NCBI GenBank assembly: GCA_937951975.1
Contig: CALGAJ010000384.1
Coordinates: 1-17,164, forward strand
From: an uncultured Desulfotignum sp.
Lineage (GTDB): Bacteria; Desulfobacterota; Desulfobacteria; Desulfobacterales; Desulfobacteraceae
Length of the DNA stretch: 17,164 nt
Direction of reading: 5' to 3'
This document shows positions 1-8,388 of the stretch, piece by piece (the first letter of the stretch is position 1; every line of letters starts with the position of its first letter). The position numbers and the translations under genes are program-made. The notes below the pieces were generated by a model. The model did no database searches. It saw only the letters and a list, made by a program, of their open reading frames with translations, and was not told where the DNA came from.

Positions 1-169
1 AGCTGTGGACAGTTTTGCCGTGTCAAAAATCGCTGACATGGATGAAGGAGAAGTCACGCGTCTGGCAGAAGATGTCCCTCACATCTCAATGGGTACCATT
101 GCGGCAGCCATTGATTTCATCCAGGAACGGATCCAGCGGATTCTGGATTCCTGCGACTCGAAAAGCTGA
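1..169 (+). CDS. 3' end of an unrecognised gene (partial)
   Basis: An open frame entering from the left edge (codons in phase with base 2) runs to a TGA at 167-169 and gives about 55 C-terminal residues. The end is acidic then amphipathic, with a helical-looking segment (IAAAIDFIQERIQRIL) and a short polar tail. No family is recognisable from so little sequence. It fits the local codon use, and the next gene starts 7 bases after its stop, so the two are probably co-transcribed. An overlapping frame beginning at base 15 covers the same DNA but is better explained as the 5' extension of the next gene's frame. Confidence 0.6.
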   Translation, partial: AVDSFAVSKIADMDEGEVTRLAEDVPHISMGTIAAAIDFIQERIQRILDSCDSKS

Positions 170-176
170 CCCCCTT

Positions 177-1358
177 ATGACCGATTCGGCCTTTGTCAGG
201 CGGGTCAAACGCCGTGTCAGTGCCAGAGTCCATGATTTTTTCGCTGTATGCCCGCCCGGTCTCCGGCAGGTCTGTGCCAAAGAACTCACCCGCCTGAACC
301 TCCGGATTCACGATATTGATGTGGTGCCCGGCGGGGTGAGTTTTTCCGGCAAACTGGCCGATGCCTGCCTGGCCAACCTGTGGCTCCGCGCACCATCCCG
401 AATTCTCATGCGCCTGGCCCGATTCAGGGCCGCCCATTTTTCATTGCTGGAAAAAAAACTGTCCGACATTGACTGGGAACTGTTTTTACCGGCCGGCACT
501 GAACCGTCCATCCAGGTGACCACCCATACTTCCCGGCTATACCATTCCGATGCCATCGCCCAGAGATGCGGTCCCATCATCCGGGCGGCTTTGAACGTCA
601 AACCCGGTGACACGGATCATTTTGCTTCCGGCAAAGAGATCTTGTCACAGACGGTCATGATCCGGGCTGAAAACAACCGGTTTGAAATCTCTCTGGACAT
701 GTCAGGTTCCCCGTTGTTCAAGCGCGGCATTAAAACACAGGTGACCGCGGCCCCGCTGCGGGAGAACCTGGCCTTTGCCATCCTGGAAACAGCCGGATTC
801 ACCGGACAGGACGTGCTCATGGATCCCATGTGCGGGTCCGGAACCTTTGCCATTGAAGGGGCCATGATGCAGGCCCGGGTCCCGCCGGGATTTTATCGCC
901 GGTTTGCGTGTGAAGCCTGGCCCGGTTTCAGCCCGGCGGGTTTTGCCCATGCCAGATCACGGGCCGCACAGCAGTTTTCAACGGCCTCATCCATATTTGC
1001 TTCTGATGTGGATCCCGATGCCCTGGCCGCCTTGGTCAGCAATTTATCCGATCACGCATTTCTGGCCCCGGTGCATGCATTTGTGCACAATTTTTTTGAT
1101 CTGCATCCGGATCGATTCACCCGCAAAAAAGGGGTCGTGGTGCTGAATCCGCCCTATGGACGGCGCCTGGAAAACCACCTGGACACCCCTGCCTTTTACC
1201 GGGAAATCACCCGGAAACTGGCAGCGGATTTTAAAGGCTGGCGCACCGGGCTGATTTTTCCGGCAAAGCAATTCAGCCATCTCAACCGTCTCAACCTCAA
1301 ACCCTTTCCTTTTTTCCACGGCGGATTGAATCTATCTGCCGGCATCGGTATGATATAA
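177..1358 (+). CDS. THUMP-domain class I SAM-dependent RNA methyltransferase (RlmL N-terminal-like)
   Basis: About 393 residues. An N-terminal THUMP-type RNA-binding region (residues ~20-170, starting at the DFFAVCPPG motif) is followed by a UPF0020-type methyltransferase domain. The SAM-binding motif DPMCGSGT begins at D216, and the amino-methylation motif NPPYG lies at N324-G328, the signature of enzymes that methylate exocyclic amines. The architecture matches the N-terminal half of E. coli RlmL/YcbY (23S rRNA m2G2445) as a stand-alone protein, so a guanine-N2 methyltransferase of rRNA is likely; the exact target is inferred. I chose ATG 177 rather than the upstream ATG at 15 because the first 54 codons overlap the end of the preceding gene and the THUMP homology starts after 177. 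No strong Shine-Dalgarno is visible, which suggests translational coupling to the gene ending at 169. Confidence 0.85.
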   Translation: MTDSAFVRRVKRRVSARVHDFFAVCPPGLRQVCAKELTRLNLRIHDIDVVPGGVSFSGKLADACLANLWLRAPSRILMRLARFRAAHFSLLEKKLSDIDWELFLPAGTEPSIQVTTHTSRLYHSDAIAQRCGPIIRAALNVKPGDTDHFASGKEILSQTVMIRAENNRFEISLDMSGSPLFKRGIKTQVTAAPLRENLAFAILETAGFTGQDVLMDPMCGSGTFAIEGAMMQARVPPGFYRRFACEAWPGFSPAGFAHARSRAAQQFSTASSIFASDVDPDALAALVSNLSDHAFLAPVHAFVHNFFDLHPDRFTRKKGVVVLNPPYGRRLENHLDTPAFYREITRKLAADFKGWRTGLIFPAKQFSHLNRLNLKPFPFFHGGLNLSAGIGMI

Positions 1359-1429
1359 CTTTGCAGCATGACACTCAAAGACATTAAAATCCGGTGGCAA
1401 TTACCGAAAAACTGTGATTAACTGACCGA

Positions 1430-2182
1430 ATGAAACCAGCGTTTTTTCTCATATTATTTATACTGTCAACGGGGTGGGCCGGTCCTGATTTGTCCTTTGC
1501 CGCAGATTTTGTGGACAACCGGTTATGGGCCGAACTGCTCCAGGATCATGTTAAAAACGGGCGGGTGGATTATGACGGGTTTAAACAGGATGAGGCCAAA
1601 CTGGATCAATACCTGGCTATTTTAAGTGCCACAGACCCGGGGACTTTATCTCACAATCACCAGTTCGCCTTTTATATCAACGCCTATAACGCATTTACCA
1701 TCAAACTGGTCCTGGCCCGGTATCCGGGCATCAATTCCATCAAGGAAACCGGCGGTTTTTTTTCCAATCCCCGGAGCAAAAAATTTATCCCCCTCAGCGG
1801 TTTCAAGGTGAATCTGGACCATATCGAGCATGATATTCTCAGGCCCCGGTTCAAAGATCCCCGAATGCATTTTGCCATCAATTGTGCGGCGAAAAGCTGT
1901 CCGCCTCTTTTAAACGAACCCTATGAAGGCGACACGCTGGAATCCCTCCTGGATGAACAGACACGGCAATTCATCAACCATCCGAAAAACACGTTTTTAA
2001 AGGATGGAACGCTTTTTGTCAGCCGGATTTTCAAATGGTTTGAAGGGGATTTTTCAGACAACCCCCTGGGTTTCATCCGCCGGTATGCAGATGATGCCTT
2101 GAAACAGGCCCTGGATAACACTGCTGCCACCGGCGAAATTGATATCCAGTATCTGTATTACGACTGGACATTGAACCGATGA
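1430..2182 (+). CDS. Secreted DUF547 domain protein
   Basis: 250 residues. The N-terminus is a classical signal peptide: Lys2, a hydrophobic stretch over residues 4-17, and a likely cleavage after an Ala around 24-25. The mature part carries the DUF547 hallmarks: an AFYINAYNAFTIKLV block near residues 80-94 and a conserved NCAAKSCPPL block with Cys152 and Cys157. Family members are about this size, are exported, and have no well-established biochemical function; distant similarity to transglutaminase/papain-like folds has been suggested for some, so the conserved Cys could matter. It lies 71 bases after the methyltransferase and 84 bases before the sensor kinase, all on the plus strand. No good Shine-Dalgarno is visible before ATG 1430. 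Confidence 0.85.
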   Translation: MKPAFFLILFILSTGWAGPDLSFAADFVDNRLWAELLQDHVKNGRVDYDGFKQDEAKLDQYLAILSATDPGTLSHNHQFAFYINAYNAFTIKLVLARYPGINSIKETGGFFSNPRSKKFIPLSGFKVNLDHIEHDILRPRFKDPRMHFAINCAAKSCPPLLNEPYEGDTLESLLDEQTRQFINHPKNTFLKDGTLFVSRIFKWFEGDFSDNPLGFIRRYADDALKQALDNTAATGEIDIQYLYYDWTLNR

Positions 2183-2266
2183 TGCCCGTTTTCAGACCTT
2201 CTGAAACTCAAGCCGGCGAATTCCCTTACTTGCAAATTCTGTGGAAATAATGATAAAAGACACGCC

Positions 2267-4408
2267 ATGACAGAACGAAAAAACACTTTTTTTAAAAAAA
2301 TACCTCTTTCCATAAAACTGTTCAGCAGCTCTGTCATCTACATACTGATTTTAACCACGCTTTTATTTTTTCTGGTCATTCAATCCCTGGAAAATCTGGG
2401 TCAGTTCGCAGATATCGCCAATACCAGACAGATTAAACAGATGGCCAATCAATATCTGGCATCCATGGCCCGGGAAAAAGCCCAGAAATACGATGAACTG
2501 TTTTTACATTATCAGACATCCGTGACATTTCTGGGTATGAAAGCCAGTGAAATATACACCCGCCTGGCAGCCGGCGATGATTTTCATCACCATGTTCCGT
2601 CCATGATACATAATCCTGAAAACACCATATGGTACACCCCTGAATCCGACCCTCTTATCACGGCATTCTGGGGGGATAAAACCCTGTCTCCGCCCATCAC
2701 ATCGGAACTGCAGGCCCTGGCGGAAATGGATCTGTATCTGGTCATGGCCAAAAAAAACTGTCACCGGGCAATGGCTGCTCATTTAATCACCCGGACCGGG
2801 ATCGGAAAATACTATACATTGAATCCCGCCATGCGTCAGGCCTGTTTCAATCTGCCGCATCCGGATGAATTTGACCTCCGCCATGGTGAACCCATGACCA
2901 TTTTTACGCGGCAGTCCGGGGCGGACTCCCATTTTCGATGGACCCGGCCCTACAAAGACGATGTGGCAGCCGGGCTGATGATGACAGGCGTTTCCCCCAT
3001 ACTGGACGGGAACGGCCGTCTCAAAGAAGTCACCGGTATGGACATTCCTCTGGCTGAAATATTTCAGGATCTGGTCAAAGGCCATCCCTTTTTTTCAAAT
3101 CCGGATCTCTCTCCCGGTAATTTTTTTGCGCTTCTCATGGATTCACAGGGCCGATTGATCTCTTTTCCCCTTACCCTTCTACCCCTGCTTGGCCTTAATG
3201 AGGACATCAGTCATTTCAAGCATTCAAACGATATCCTGTCACTGAACCTCACGAAATCCCGACAGCCTGTCATTGAACAAGCCGCACAGAACATCCTGAA
3301 TTCCACGTCATACCAGGATACGCTCGCCATACAGGACCAGTCCTATATTGTGGCATCGCATCGCCTTCATCAAACCAACTGGCATATTGTGCTGGTCAGC
3401 AGCGAAAACAATTTGCTCCACTCCATTGAGCAGACACGCAAAGTGATGGATCTCAACCTGTCAGAGATTCTGAAAAACTTCATGATCTATGCCGGTATTA
3501 TTCTGTTTGTGGCCATGGGGTTCATTTATTCAAGCATCATACGGTTTATCCGTCCCCTCAAGCAGTTAACCCGCCTGACACGCCGGATATCAAAGGATGT
3601 GTATTCAGAAAAAGCCCCGGAAAGCGGCAACGATGAAATCGGGGAACTGTCCCGGGCCTTCAATGAAATGATTCATCGCCTGCAACAGTCCCAAAAAAGG
3701 GAAAAAGCCCATATTCAAGCACTGTCACTTCAGGCGGACCGGCTGAAAAAACTCAATGAATACCTGGTCCATTCAGATGAAGTGGAACGGAAATTGATCG
3801 CTTCGGATCTGCACGACAGCGTTGTCCAGACATTGGCCTTAGGTATTTCACGGACAAAAAATCTGGCGGAATCCGATCACCCCCCCCGGACGGATCAGAT
3901 CTGCGCCATTCAAGACATTCTGGAACAAGCGGTTCGCGAGATCAGAACAATGATTTACAAACTGTCTCCACCGATTCTGGATGACTTTGACATCGATATC
4001 GCCATTGGTGCACTGATTGAAGAGATCAATGCCCGGGAAGGAACCACTTACCAGTACATCAATGAAGTCACCGATCCGGTTCCGCTGTCCCATGCACTGA
4101 AGGTCACGCTGTACCGGGCGGTCAATGAATTACTGACCAATATCCAAAAGCATGCCGGCACCCCGGACGCCACCATCGAGTTGCGGGTTTCGGGACCGGA
4201 CATCTGCCTGCAGGTGGAAGATTCAGGCGCGGGCATGGAGGTTCAGACATTGAAACCATCCAAGGATCACGGATTCGGCCTGTACAGCCTGTCTGAACGG
4301 ATTCAGAATTTCGGCGGCGCCATGACCATTACATCCACACCCGGCAAAGGGACGAAAATTCTACTGACCGTGCCGGTCAATCACAGGGAATCTCATACCC
4401 ATGAATAA
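2267..4408 (+). CDS. Membrane sensor histidine kinase, Cache-HAMP-HisKA_3-HATPase (NarL type)
   Basis: 713 residues. A transmembrane helix at ~19-38 and another at ~403-425 flank a ~360-residue extracytoplasmic sensor. The end of that sensor (VSPILDGNGRLKEVTGMDIP) reads like a double Cache domain. A HAMP linker (~425-476) and a coiled coil follow, then a HisKA_3 dimerisation domain with phospho-acceptor His516 in SDLHDSVVQ. The HATPase_c domain has an N-box around 620-630 (NELLTNIQKH), a DSGAGM G1 box and a GFGLYSLSERI G2 box. All catalytic motifs are intact. It autophosphorylates His516 and should pass phosphate to the regulator whose start codon overlaps its stop by 8 bases. The ligand is unknown; Cache sensors usually bind small extracellular molecules such as carboxylates or amino acids. 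Confidence 0.93.
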   Translation: MTERKNTFFKKIPLSIKLFSSSVIYILILTTLLFFLVIQSLENLGQFADIANTRQIKQMANQYLASMAREKAQKYDELFLHYQTSVTFLGMKASEIYTRLAAGDDFHHHVPSMIHNPENTIWYTPESDPLITAFWGDKTLSPPITSELQALAEMDLYLVMAKKNCHRAMAAHLITRTGIGKYYTLNPAMRQACFNLPHPDEFDLRHGEPMTIFTRQSGADSHFRWTRPYKDDVAAGLMMTGVSPILDGNGRLKEVTGMDIPLAEIFQDLVKGHPFFSNPDLSPGNFFALLMDSQGRLISFPLTLLPLLGLNEDISHFKHSNDILSLNLTKSRQPVIEQAAQNILNSTSYQDTLAIQDQSYIVASHRLHQTNWHIVLVSSENNLLHSIEQTRKVMDLNLSEILKNFMIYAGIILFVAMGFIYSSIIRFIRPLKQLTRLTRRISKDVYSEKAPESGNDEIGELSRAFNEMIHRLQQSQKREKAHIQALSLQADRLKKLNEYLVHSDEVERKLIASDLHDSVVQTLALGISRTKNLAESDHPPRTDQICAIQDILEQAVREIRTMIYKLSPPILDDFDIDIAIGALIEEINAREGTTYQYINEVTDPVPLSHALKVTLYRAVNELLTNIQKHAGTPDATIELRVSGPDICLQVEDSGAGMEVQTLKPSKDHGFGLYSLSERIQNFGGAMTITSTPGKGTKILLTVPVNHRESHTHE

Positions 4409-5033
4409 GAAAACCATCATTATCGTGGATGACCACCGGGTCTTTCACGACGGCATCTGCAAGGCGCTTGAAGCAACCGGCGAGTTCACCGTCACGGCCC
4501 GGGCCGTCAACGGGGCCGAGGCGGTTTCATTAGCCGGAAAATCCGATCCGGATCTCATCCTCATGGATATCAGCATGCCCGATCTCAACGGCATGGAAGC
4601 CACCCGGAGAATTCTGGCTGTCAATCCGGCCATCCGTATTGTCGCCCTGTCCATGCATACGGAAAAAATTTATGTCAAAGGCATGCTGACTGCCGGCGCA
4701 TCCGGTTATATACTCAAATCCTGCTCTTTCAAAGAATTGGTGACCGGCATAAGATCCGTGCTGGACGGTCATGTTTACTTAAGTCCGGAAATCACTCACC
4801 TGCTGGTGGGGGATTCACCGGATCGCCTGAGTCAGCTGTCCAAACGGGAAAAACAGGTACTGGTTCATATCGCCGAAGGTCACAGCTCGAAAGAAACCGC
4901 GGACATCCTGAATTTAAGCGTGAAAACCATCGATGTCTACCGCCGGAACCTCAAATCCAAGCTGGGCATTCAGGGCGTGGCCGGTCTGACCCGATACGCC
5001 ATTGCCAAAGGGTTGATCTCGCCTGCCCCCTGA
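4401..5033 (+). CDS. LuxR/NarL-family response regulator
   Basis: 210 residues. The receiver domain has the acidic pocket Asp10-Asp11, phospho-acceptor Asp56 (LILMDISMP), switch residue Ser84 and conserved Lys106. A C-terminal LuxR-type helix-turn-helix runs over ~143-206 (LSKREKQVLVHIAEG, then TIDVYRRNLKSKLG). The start overlaps the kinase stop by 8 bases and is preceded by AGGGAA inside the kinase gene, indicating translational coupling and a cognate pair. As a NarL-type regulator it should bind DNA as a dimer after phosphorylation; the targets are not visible here. Its stop is only 8 bases from the stop of the convergent cfa gene, and I see no terminator hairpin between them. Confidence 0.93.
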   Translation: MNKKTIIIVDDHRVFHDGICKALEATGEFTVTARAVNGAEAVSLAGKSDPDLILMDISMPDLNGMEATRRILAVNPAIRIVALSMHTEKIYVKGMLTAGASGYILKSCSFKELVTGIRSVLDGHVYLSPEITHLLVGDSPDRLSQLSKREKQVLVHIAEGHSSKETADILNLSVKTIDVYRRNLKSKLGIQGVAGLTRYAIAKGLISPAP

Positions 5034-5041
5034 ACGGTGAA

Positions 5042-6163
5042 TCATCGCACACTGGTATATGCCGGCCGGACACCGCCTTTTGAGAACACAATCTGCCACA
5101 ACTGATTGCTCCGGGCTCTGAATGTACCGGCACAGGCCAGCAGATAATAGGTCCACATCCGGAAAAACCGGTTGTCATACCGGTGCTTTATTTTGTCCCA
5201 GTTGGCTACGAAATTGTCATACCAGGCCATCAGAGTGGGGTCATAGTCAGGACCGAAACTGTGCCAGTCCTCCAGAATGAAAAATTTTTCAGCCGCCGCA
5301 GAGATCTGACGGCTGGACGGCACCATGGAATTGGGAAAAATATAGGTGGAAATCCAGGGATCGCAGCTTCGCACAGACCGGTTACCGGCAATGGTGTGAA
5401 GCAGAAAAAGGCCCTGATCATTCAGGCACCGGTGTACCACACCCATAAAGGTTTTATAGTGGGCACATCCCACATGCTCGAACATTCCCACAGACACGAT
5501 CCGGTCAAAGGATTCAAACAGATCCCGGTAATCCATGCGCCGGATCTCCACAGGCAGTTCCTGACACCGCTTTGTGGCCAGCGCCACCTGCTCTTTTGAC
5601 ACGGTGACACCCGTCACACTGACCTGATATTTCTGTGCCATATATGCCGACAACCCTCCCCATCCGCAACCGATGTCCAGCACCCGCATACCCGGTGCCA
5701 GCTGTAACTTCCGGCAGATCAGGTCCATTTTGGCTTCCTGGGCCGCTTCCAGGGTATCGGCGTTTTTCCAGTACCCGCAGGAATAATTCATGGATTTGTC
5801 CAGCATCAGCGAGAACAGCTCATTGCCGATATCATAATGCCGGCGGCCGATTTCAAACGCTCTGAATTTTCCCGGAGATACCGTCAACATGGCCTTGAAA
5901 CGGCACCATACGGCACGTATGGATTTTATGGCCTGTTCATCCAGCCGGGCCTGCAGGATTCTATCGAAAAACTGATCCAGCCGGGGGCATTCCCACCACC
6001 CGTCCATATAACTTTCACCCAAAGCCATGGAGCCGCCGGCTATCAGCCGCTTGAAAAAAAAATTCTGCTTTACCTGAATATCCCAGGAATTTTCACCATT
6101 GATTTCCACGCCTGCAACGGCGAACAGATCGGTGACCAGTCGTTGTGGAGATGTCTGGGCCAT
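5042..6163 (-). CDS. cfa: Cyclopropane-fatty-acyl-phospholipid synthase
   Basis: 373 residues, close to E. coli Cfa (382). It transfers a methylene from SAM onto the double bond of unsaturated acyl chains in membrane phospholipids. The SAM-binding motif VLDIGCGWGG is at 161-170. The strongly conserved SVGMFEHVG block is at ~223-231, with the acidic residue Glu228 in the active-site segment. The C-terminal blocks (DPWISTYIFPN, EDWHSFGPDYDPTLMAWY, ACAGTFRAR) match Cfa closely. GGGAGG lies a suitable distance before ATG 6163. The gene follows yedF by 91 bases on the same strand, so it could be transcribed from the selD promoter or from its own. Cyclopropanation is usually tied to stationary-phase or acid/solvent stress. 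Confidence 0.95.
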   Translation of the reverse strand: MAQTSPQRLVTDLFAVAGVEINGENSWDIQVKQNFFFKRLIAGGSMALGESYMDGWWECPRLDQFFDRILQARLDEQAIKSIRAVWCRFKAMLTVSPGKFRAFEIGRRHYDIGNELFSLMLDKSMNYSCGYWKNADTLEAAQEAKMDLICRKLQLAPGMRVLDIGCGWGGLSAYMAQKYQVSVTGVTVSKEQVALATKRCQELPVEIRRMDYRDLFESFDRIVSVGMFEHVGCAHYKTFMGVVHRCLNDQGLFLLHTIAGNRSVRSCDPWISTYIFPNSMVPSSRQISAAAEKFFILEDWHSFGPDYDPTLMAWYDNFVANWDKIKHRYDNRFFRMWTYYLLACAGTFRARSNQLWQIVFSKGGVRPAYTSVR

Positions 6164-6254
6164 AGTATAACCTCCCTTGAAAAATGACCCCTTTATCTTA
6201 TCACAGCTTCAGGCACCGGTTAAAGTAAAAAAAATCGGAATTTTCCCCTTTGTT

Positions 6255-6890
6255 TTACAGCGTGATCACTTTGGTAGCCAACTGCATGGCAGTGACAATA
6301 TCCAGCATATTGGTGGTTTCTCCCACCTGTTTTTCATTCAGCAGATCAAAATAGGTCAGGCAGGTGCCGCAGACCCAGATGGAAAGATTGTGTTTTTCAT
6401 ATGCCATGAGTGCATCCAGCACCGGAGACCCTGCAACGGTCAACTTGACCCCGTTATTGACAAACACGATCCGCCACAGGTCATCACCCATTTCTCCCAG
6501 CGTGTTAATAAAACTGATCATCAGTTTCCGTCCAAGATCATCATCCCCGAATCCCATGCGATCTGTAGCAATGACCACCAGTATTTTCTGATTCTTTTCT
6601 TTATCATGGGCATCTGAAGCGCCGGTCAGGCTTTCGTCAATTCGCGGCGGATCATTCCGGTCCCCTGACTGCTGCATGGCAATCCCGGAAACAGTGAAAA
6701 CGTCTCCCTGGGCAGATGTGGTGGTCTCATATCCTTTTGTTCCCAGAAACCGGGACACGTTTTCAACTGCGGCTTCATTGTCCACCTGCACCGTGATGCG
6801 GGACGGCGACTTTGCATCCACGGCCTGCTTGGTCAAAAGTACGGGCTGGGGACAGGCCAGTTTCCGGGCATCGATATTCATTGTCATCAT
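6255..6890 (-). CDS. yedF: YedF-like sulfurtransferase-family protein of selenium metabolism (SirA/TusA + DsrE-like)
   Basis: 211 residues. The N-terminal SirA/TusA-type domain has the catalytic-type motif CPQP with Cys13. A linker at ~75-95 leads to a DsrE/F-like domain that includes Cys174 and Cys177 in the CGTCL motif. This two-domain form is the 'selenium metabolism protein YedF' type, found next to selD in many selenium-using anaerobes. The likely role is delivery or handling of reactive Se/S for selenophosphate synthesis, but the exact chemistry is not settled. It lies 56 bases downstream of selD on the same strand, consistent with an operon. The start could be any of Met1, Met2 or Met4, since the ribosome site (GAAAGAAA) is weak. 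All three Cys expected to be functional are present. Confidence 0.88.
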   Translation of the reverse strand: MMTMNIDARKLACPQPVLLTKQAVDAKSPSRITVQVDNEAAVENVSRFLGTKGYETTTSAQGDVFTVSGIAMQQSGDRNDPPRIDESLTGASDAHDKEKNQKILVVIATDRMGFGDDDLGRKLMISFINTLGEMGDDLWRIVFVNNGVKLTVAGSPVLDALMAYEKHNLSIWVCGTCLTYFDLLNEKQVGETTNMLDIVTAMQLATKVITL

Positions 6891-6946
6891 TATGTTTCTT
6901 TCATTTTTGAATGGGTTTGTCTTTTGTGGCCGCTGTCACGATCTTG

Positions 6947-8011
6947 TCAGACCACCTCTATTTTTCCGGGATGTTGATTCCGAACCTCTCCGATCACAGC
7001 GGCACAGGCAATTTTCTGATCCTGCAGCGCATTGACAAGATCCCGGGACTGCGGTTTTGGACATCCCATGAGCAATCCTCCTGATGTCTGCGGATCAAAA
7101 AAAACATCCCTTAACGCCGGACTGATCCGGTCAACCATGTGTACCATGGCTGCCCGGAACTGGCGGTTCCGAAACGCCCCGCCAGGTACCAGGCCCATGC
7201 CGGCAAACGCCAGCGCCCCGGATATCAACGGCACTTGATCACTGAAAACACGAACCCCGACCGACGTGCCGGTCACCATTTCCGCGAGGTGTCCTAAAAG
7301 TCCGAATCCGGTGATATCCGTGCAGGCGGAAACCGGAAACCGGTTCATGACATCTGCGGCATCCCGGTTCAATGCGGCCATCAGCTCGGTAATTTCTTTG
7401 ACCTGATCCGGGGAAGCCAGACCGGCTTTGACCGCCGTGTTCATGACACCGGTACCCAGCGGCTTGGTAAGAATCAACCGGTCTCCGGGTCTCAGGCCCT
7501 GGTTGGCCAGAATCCGGTCCGGGTGAACAAATCCGGTGACGGACAATCCGTACTTGAGTTCATCATCCTCCACACTGTGCCCCCCCAGAAGAACGGTACC
7601 CGATTCTTCCAGCACACGGATGCCGCCAGCCAGTATTTTTTTCAGAACCGTCATGTCCATGGTACGCAAAGGAAACGCCACCAGATTCATGGCGGTTTTG
7701 GGGACACCTCCCATGGCATAAACATCGGACAGTGCGTTGGCTGCGGCAATCCGGCCGAAATCATACGGATCATCCACAATCGGGGTAAAAAAATCCACCG
7801 TCTGAATCAATGCCAGATCATCGCTGACCCTGTACACGCCGGCATCATCTGCCGTACCCATTCCCACCAGAACATTTTCATTGGTAGGAACCGTCAATCC
7901 GTTCAATGCGTCCGCCAGATCCCCCGGCGGCAATTTTGCCGCTCAACCGGCCCCTTTCACACACTGGGTCAACCGGATGGGTTGATTCGTGTCATCCGAT
8001 GCCTGTTTCAT
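6947..8011 (-). CDS. selD: Selenide, water dikinase (selenophosphate synthetase), selenocysteine-containing
   Basis: 354 residues when the in-frame UGA at 7945-7943 is read as selenocysteine (Sec23). The enzyme converts selenide and ATP to selenophosphate for Sec-tRNA and selenouridine synthesis. The true start is ATG 8011: AAGGAG lies 5 bases upstream, and the first 22 codons give IRLTQ followed by K-G-A-G and then the UGA, matching E. coli SelD (IRLTQ, then G-A-G-C17). E. coli Cys17 is thus Sec here, Cys19 is replaced by Ala25, and the essential Lys20 is kept as Lys26. Downstream, the ATP/Mg-binding regions (GTADDAG, QTVDFFTP, AAANALSDVYAMGG) and ITGFGLLGHLAEM are intact. An ORF caller stopping at UGA picks a false TTG start at 7933 and loses the catalytic residue. 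It heads the minus-strand block selD-yedF-cfa. Confidence 0.94.
7912..7945 (-). promoter_or_regulatory. UGA(Sec) codon and candidate bacterial SECIS hairpin in selD
   Basis: After the UGA (7945-7943), 12 bases lead to a 5-bp stem CCGCC (7930-7926) / GGCGG (7916-7912) closing a 9-base loop GGGGGATCT. The loop begins 18 bases after the UGA and has G in its first positions. Both fit the general pattern of bacterial SECIS elements read by SelB. A competing hairpin GCGGCA/TGCCGC (7942-7937 / 7932-7927, loop AAAT) starts immediately after the UGA and shares bases with the first, so only one can form at a time. The fold is read by eye only. Confidence 0.6.
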
Positions 8012-8016
8012 CTCAT

Positions 8017-8022
8017 CTCCTT
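8017..8022 (-). promoter_or_regulatory. Ribosome binding site deciding the selD start
   Basis: AAGGAG on the minus strand, 5 bases before ATG 8011. No comparable site precedes the TTG at 7933, which supports the longer, selenocysteine-containing SelD. Confidence 0.7.
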
Positions 8023-8044
8023 GATGGTTTATTTCCAAACATAT

Positions 8045-8073
8045 ATTATTTCTTATTTTCGGCTCCAGATCAA
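8045..8073 (-). promoter_or_regulatory. Candidate sigma70-type promoter for selD-yedF(-cfa)
   Basis: On the minus strand TTGATC (8073-8068) and AATAAT (8050-8045) are separated by 17 bases, matching the consensus at 4/6 and 5/6 positions. The site lies in an AT-rich stretch about 35 bases upstream of ATG 8011. It was read by eye, with no experimental support. Confidence 0.4.
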
Positions 8074-8180
8074 ATTCAAAATTTCTGTAACAAGCGTTAA
8101 ATTTCATAGAAATAATCGATATTCAAGTCAGCGCCGTCAGGAAAACAGACATTTATATTTTAACCGACTCAGAATTTCTG

Positions 8181-8209
8181 TTGACAATGTGTAGACGATA
8201 TTTTATTTA
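8181..8209 (+). promoter_or_regulatory. Candidate promoter for the PAS/GAF-CHAT operon
   Basis: A perfect TTGACA at 8181-8186 is followed after 17 bases by TATTTA (8204-8209), a weak -10, within AT-rich DNA. If used, the transcript would start near 8217 and carry a leader of about 170 bases before ATG 8389, including the hairpin at 8306-8322. Confidence 0.4.
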
Positions 8210-8305
8210 TATCCAGTAACTTATAAAAATGAATCCGTCCTCTCTTCTCTGTGGTGATGGTGCCGGTTGACTCTGCCCCAAACCTGATATCCTGGAAAAA
8301 ATTCC

Positions 8306-8322
8306 TGCCGGAAGTGCCGGCA
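8306..8322 (+). other. Hairpin in the presumed operon leader
   Basis: TGCCGG / CCGGCA form a perfect 6-bp stem with an AAGTG loop, about 65 bases upstream of the operon's first start codon. No T-run follows, so it is not a standard terminator. It may be a leader structure or chance. Confidence 0.35.
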
Positions 8323-8375
8323 ATAAGCTCGATCCGGTGAAGCAACTTGAAACGTCCGGGTTCTGTCCCGTTAAC

Positions 8376-8381
8376 AGGAGG
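8376..8381 (+). promoter_or_regulatory. Ribosome binding site deciding the start of the PAS/GAF sensor
   Basis: A perfect AGGAGG ends 7 bases before ATG 8389. It argues against the in-frame TTG at 8347, which would place this site inside the coding region. Confidence 0.75.
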
Positions 8382-8388
8382 TGGTGTG

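Larger units (their letters stand above)
8012..8388. other. Divergent intergenic region between selD and the CHAT operon
   Basis: This 377-base stretch without a gene is AT-rich from about 8030 to 8230, unlike its neighbours, and becomes GC-richer towards the operon start. It holds the candidate selD promoter, a candidate plus-strand promoter, a small hairpin and the operon's ribosome site, each listed separately. Short open frames crossing it have no ribosome site and no recognisable product. Confidence 0.6.

Noticed and set aside
15..176. N-terminal extension of the RNA methyltransferase from ATG 15
   Set aside because: It overlaps the end of an upstream gene read in another frame, and the family homology begins after ATG 177.
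6947..7933. A 328-residue SelD starting at TTG 7933
   Set aside because: It lacks the conserved N-terminus and catalytic residue; the frame continues upstream through a UGA at the Sec position to ATG 8011 with a good ribosome site.
7523..8194. A 223-residue plus-strand open frame over selD and the intergenic region
   Set aside because: It is antisense to clearly conserved selD codons and shows no family-like sequence or ribosome site.
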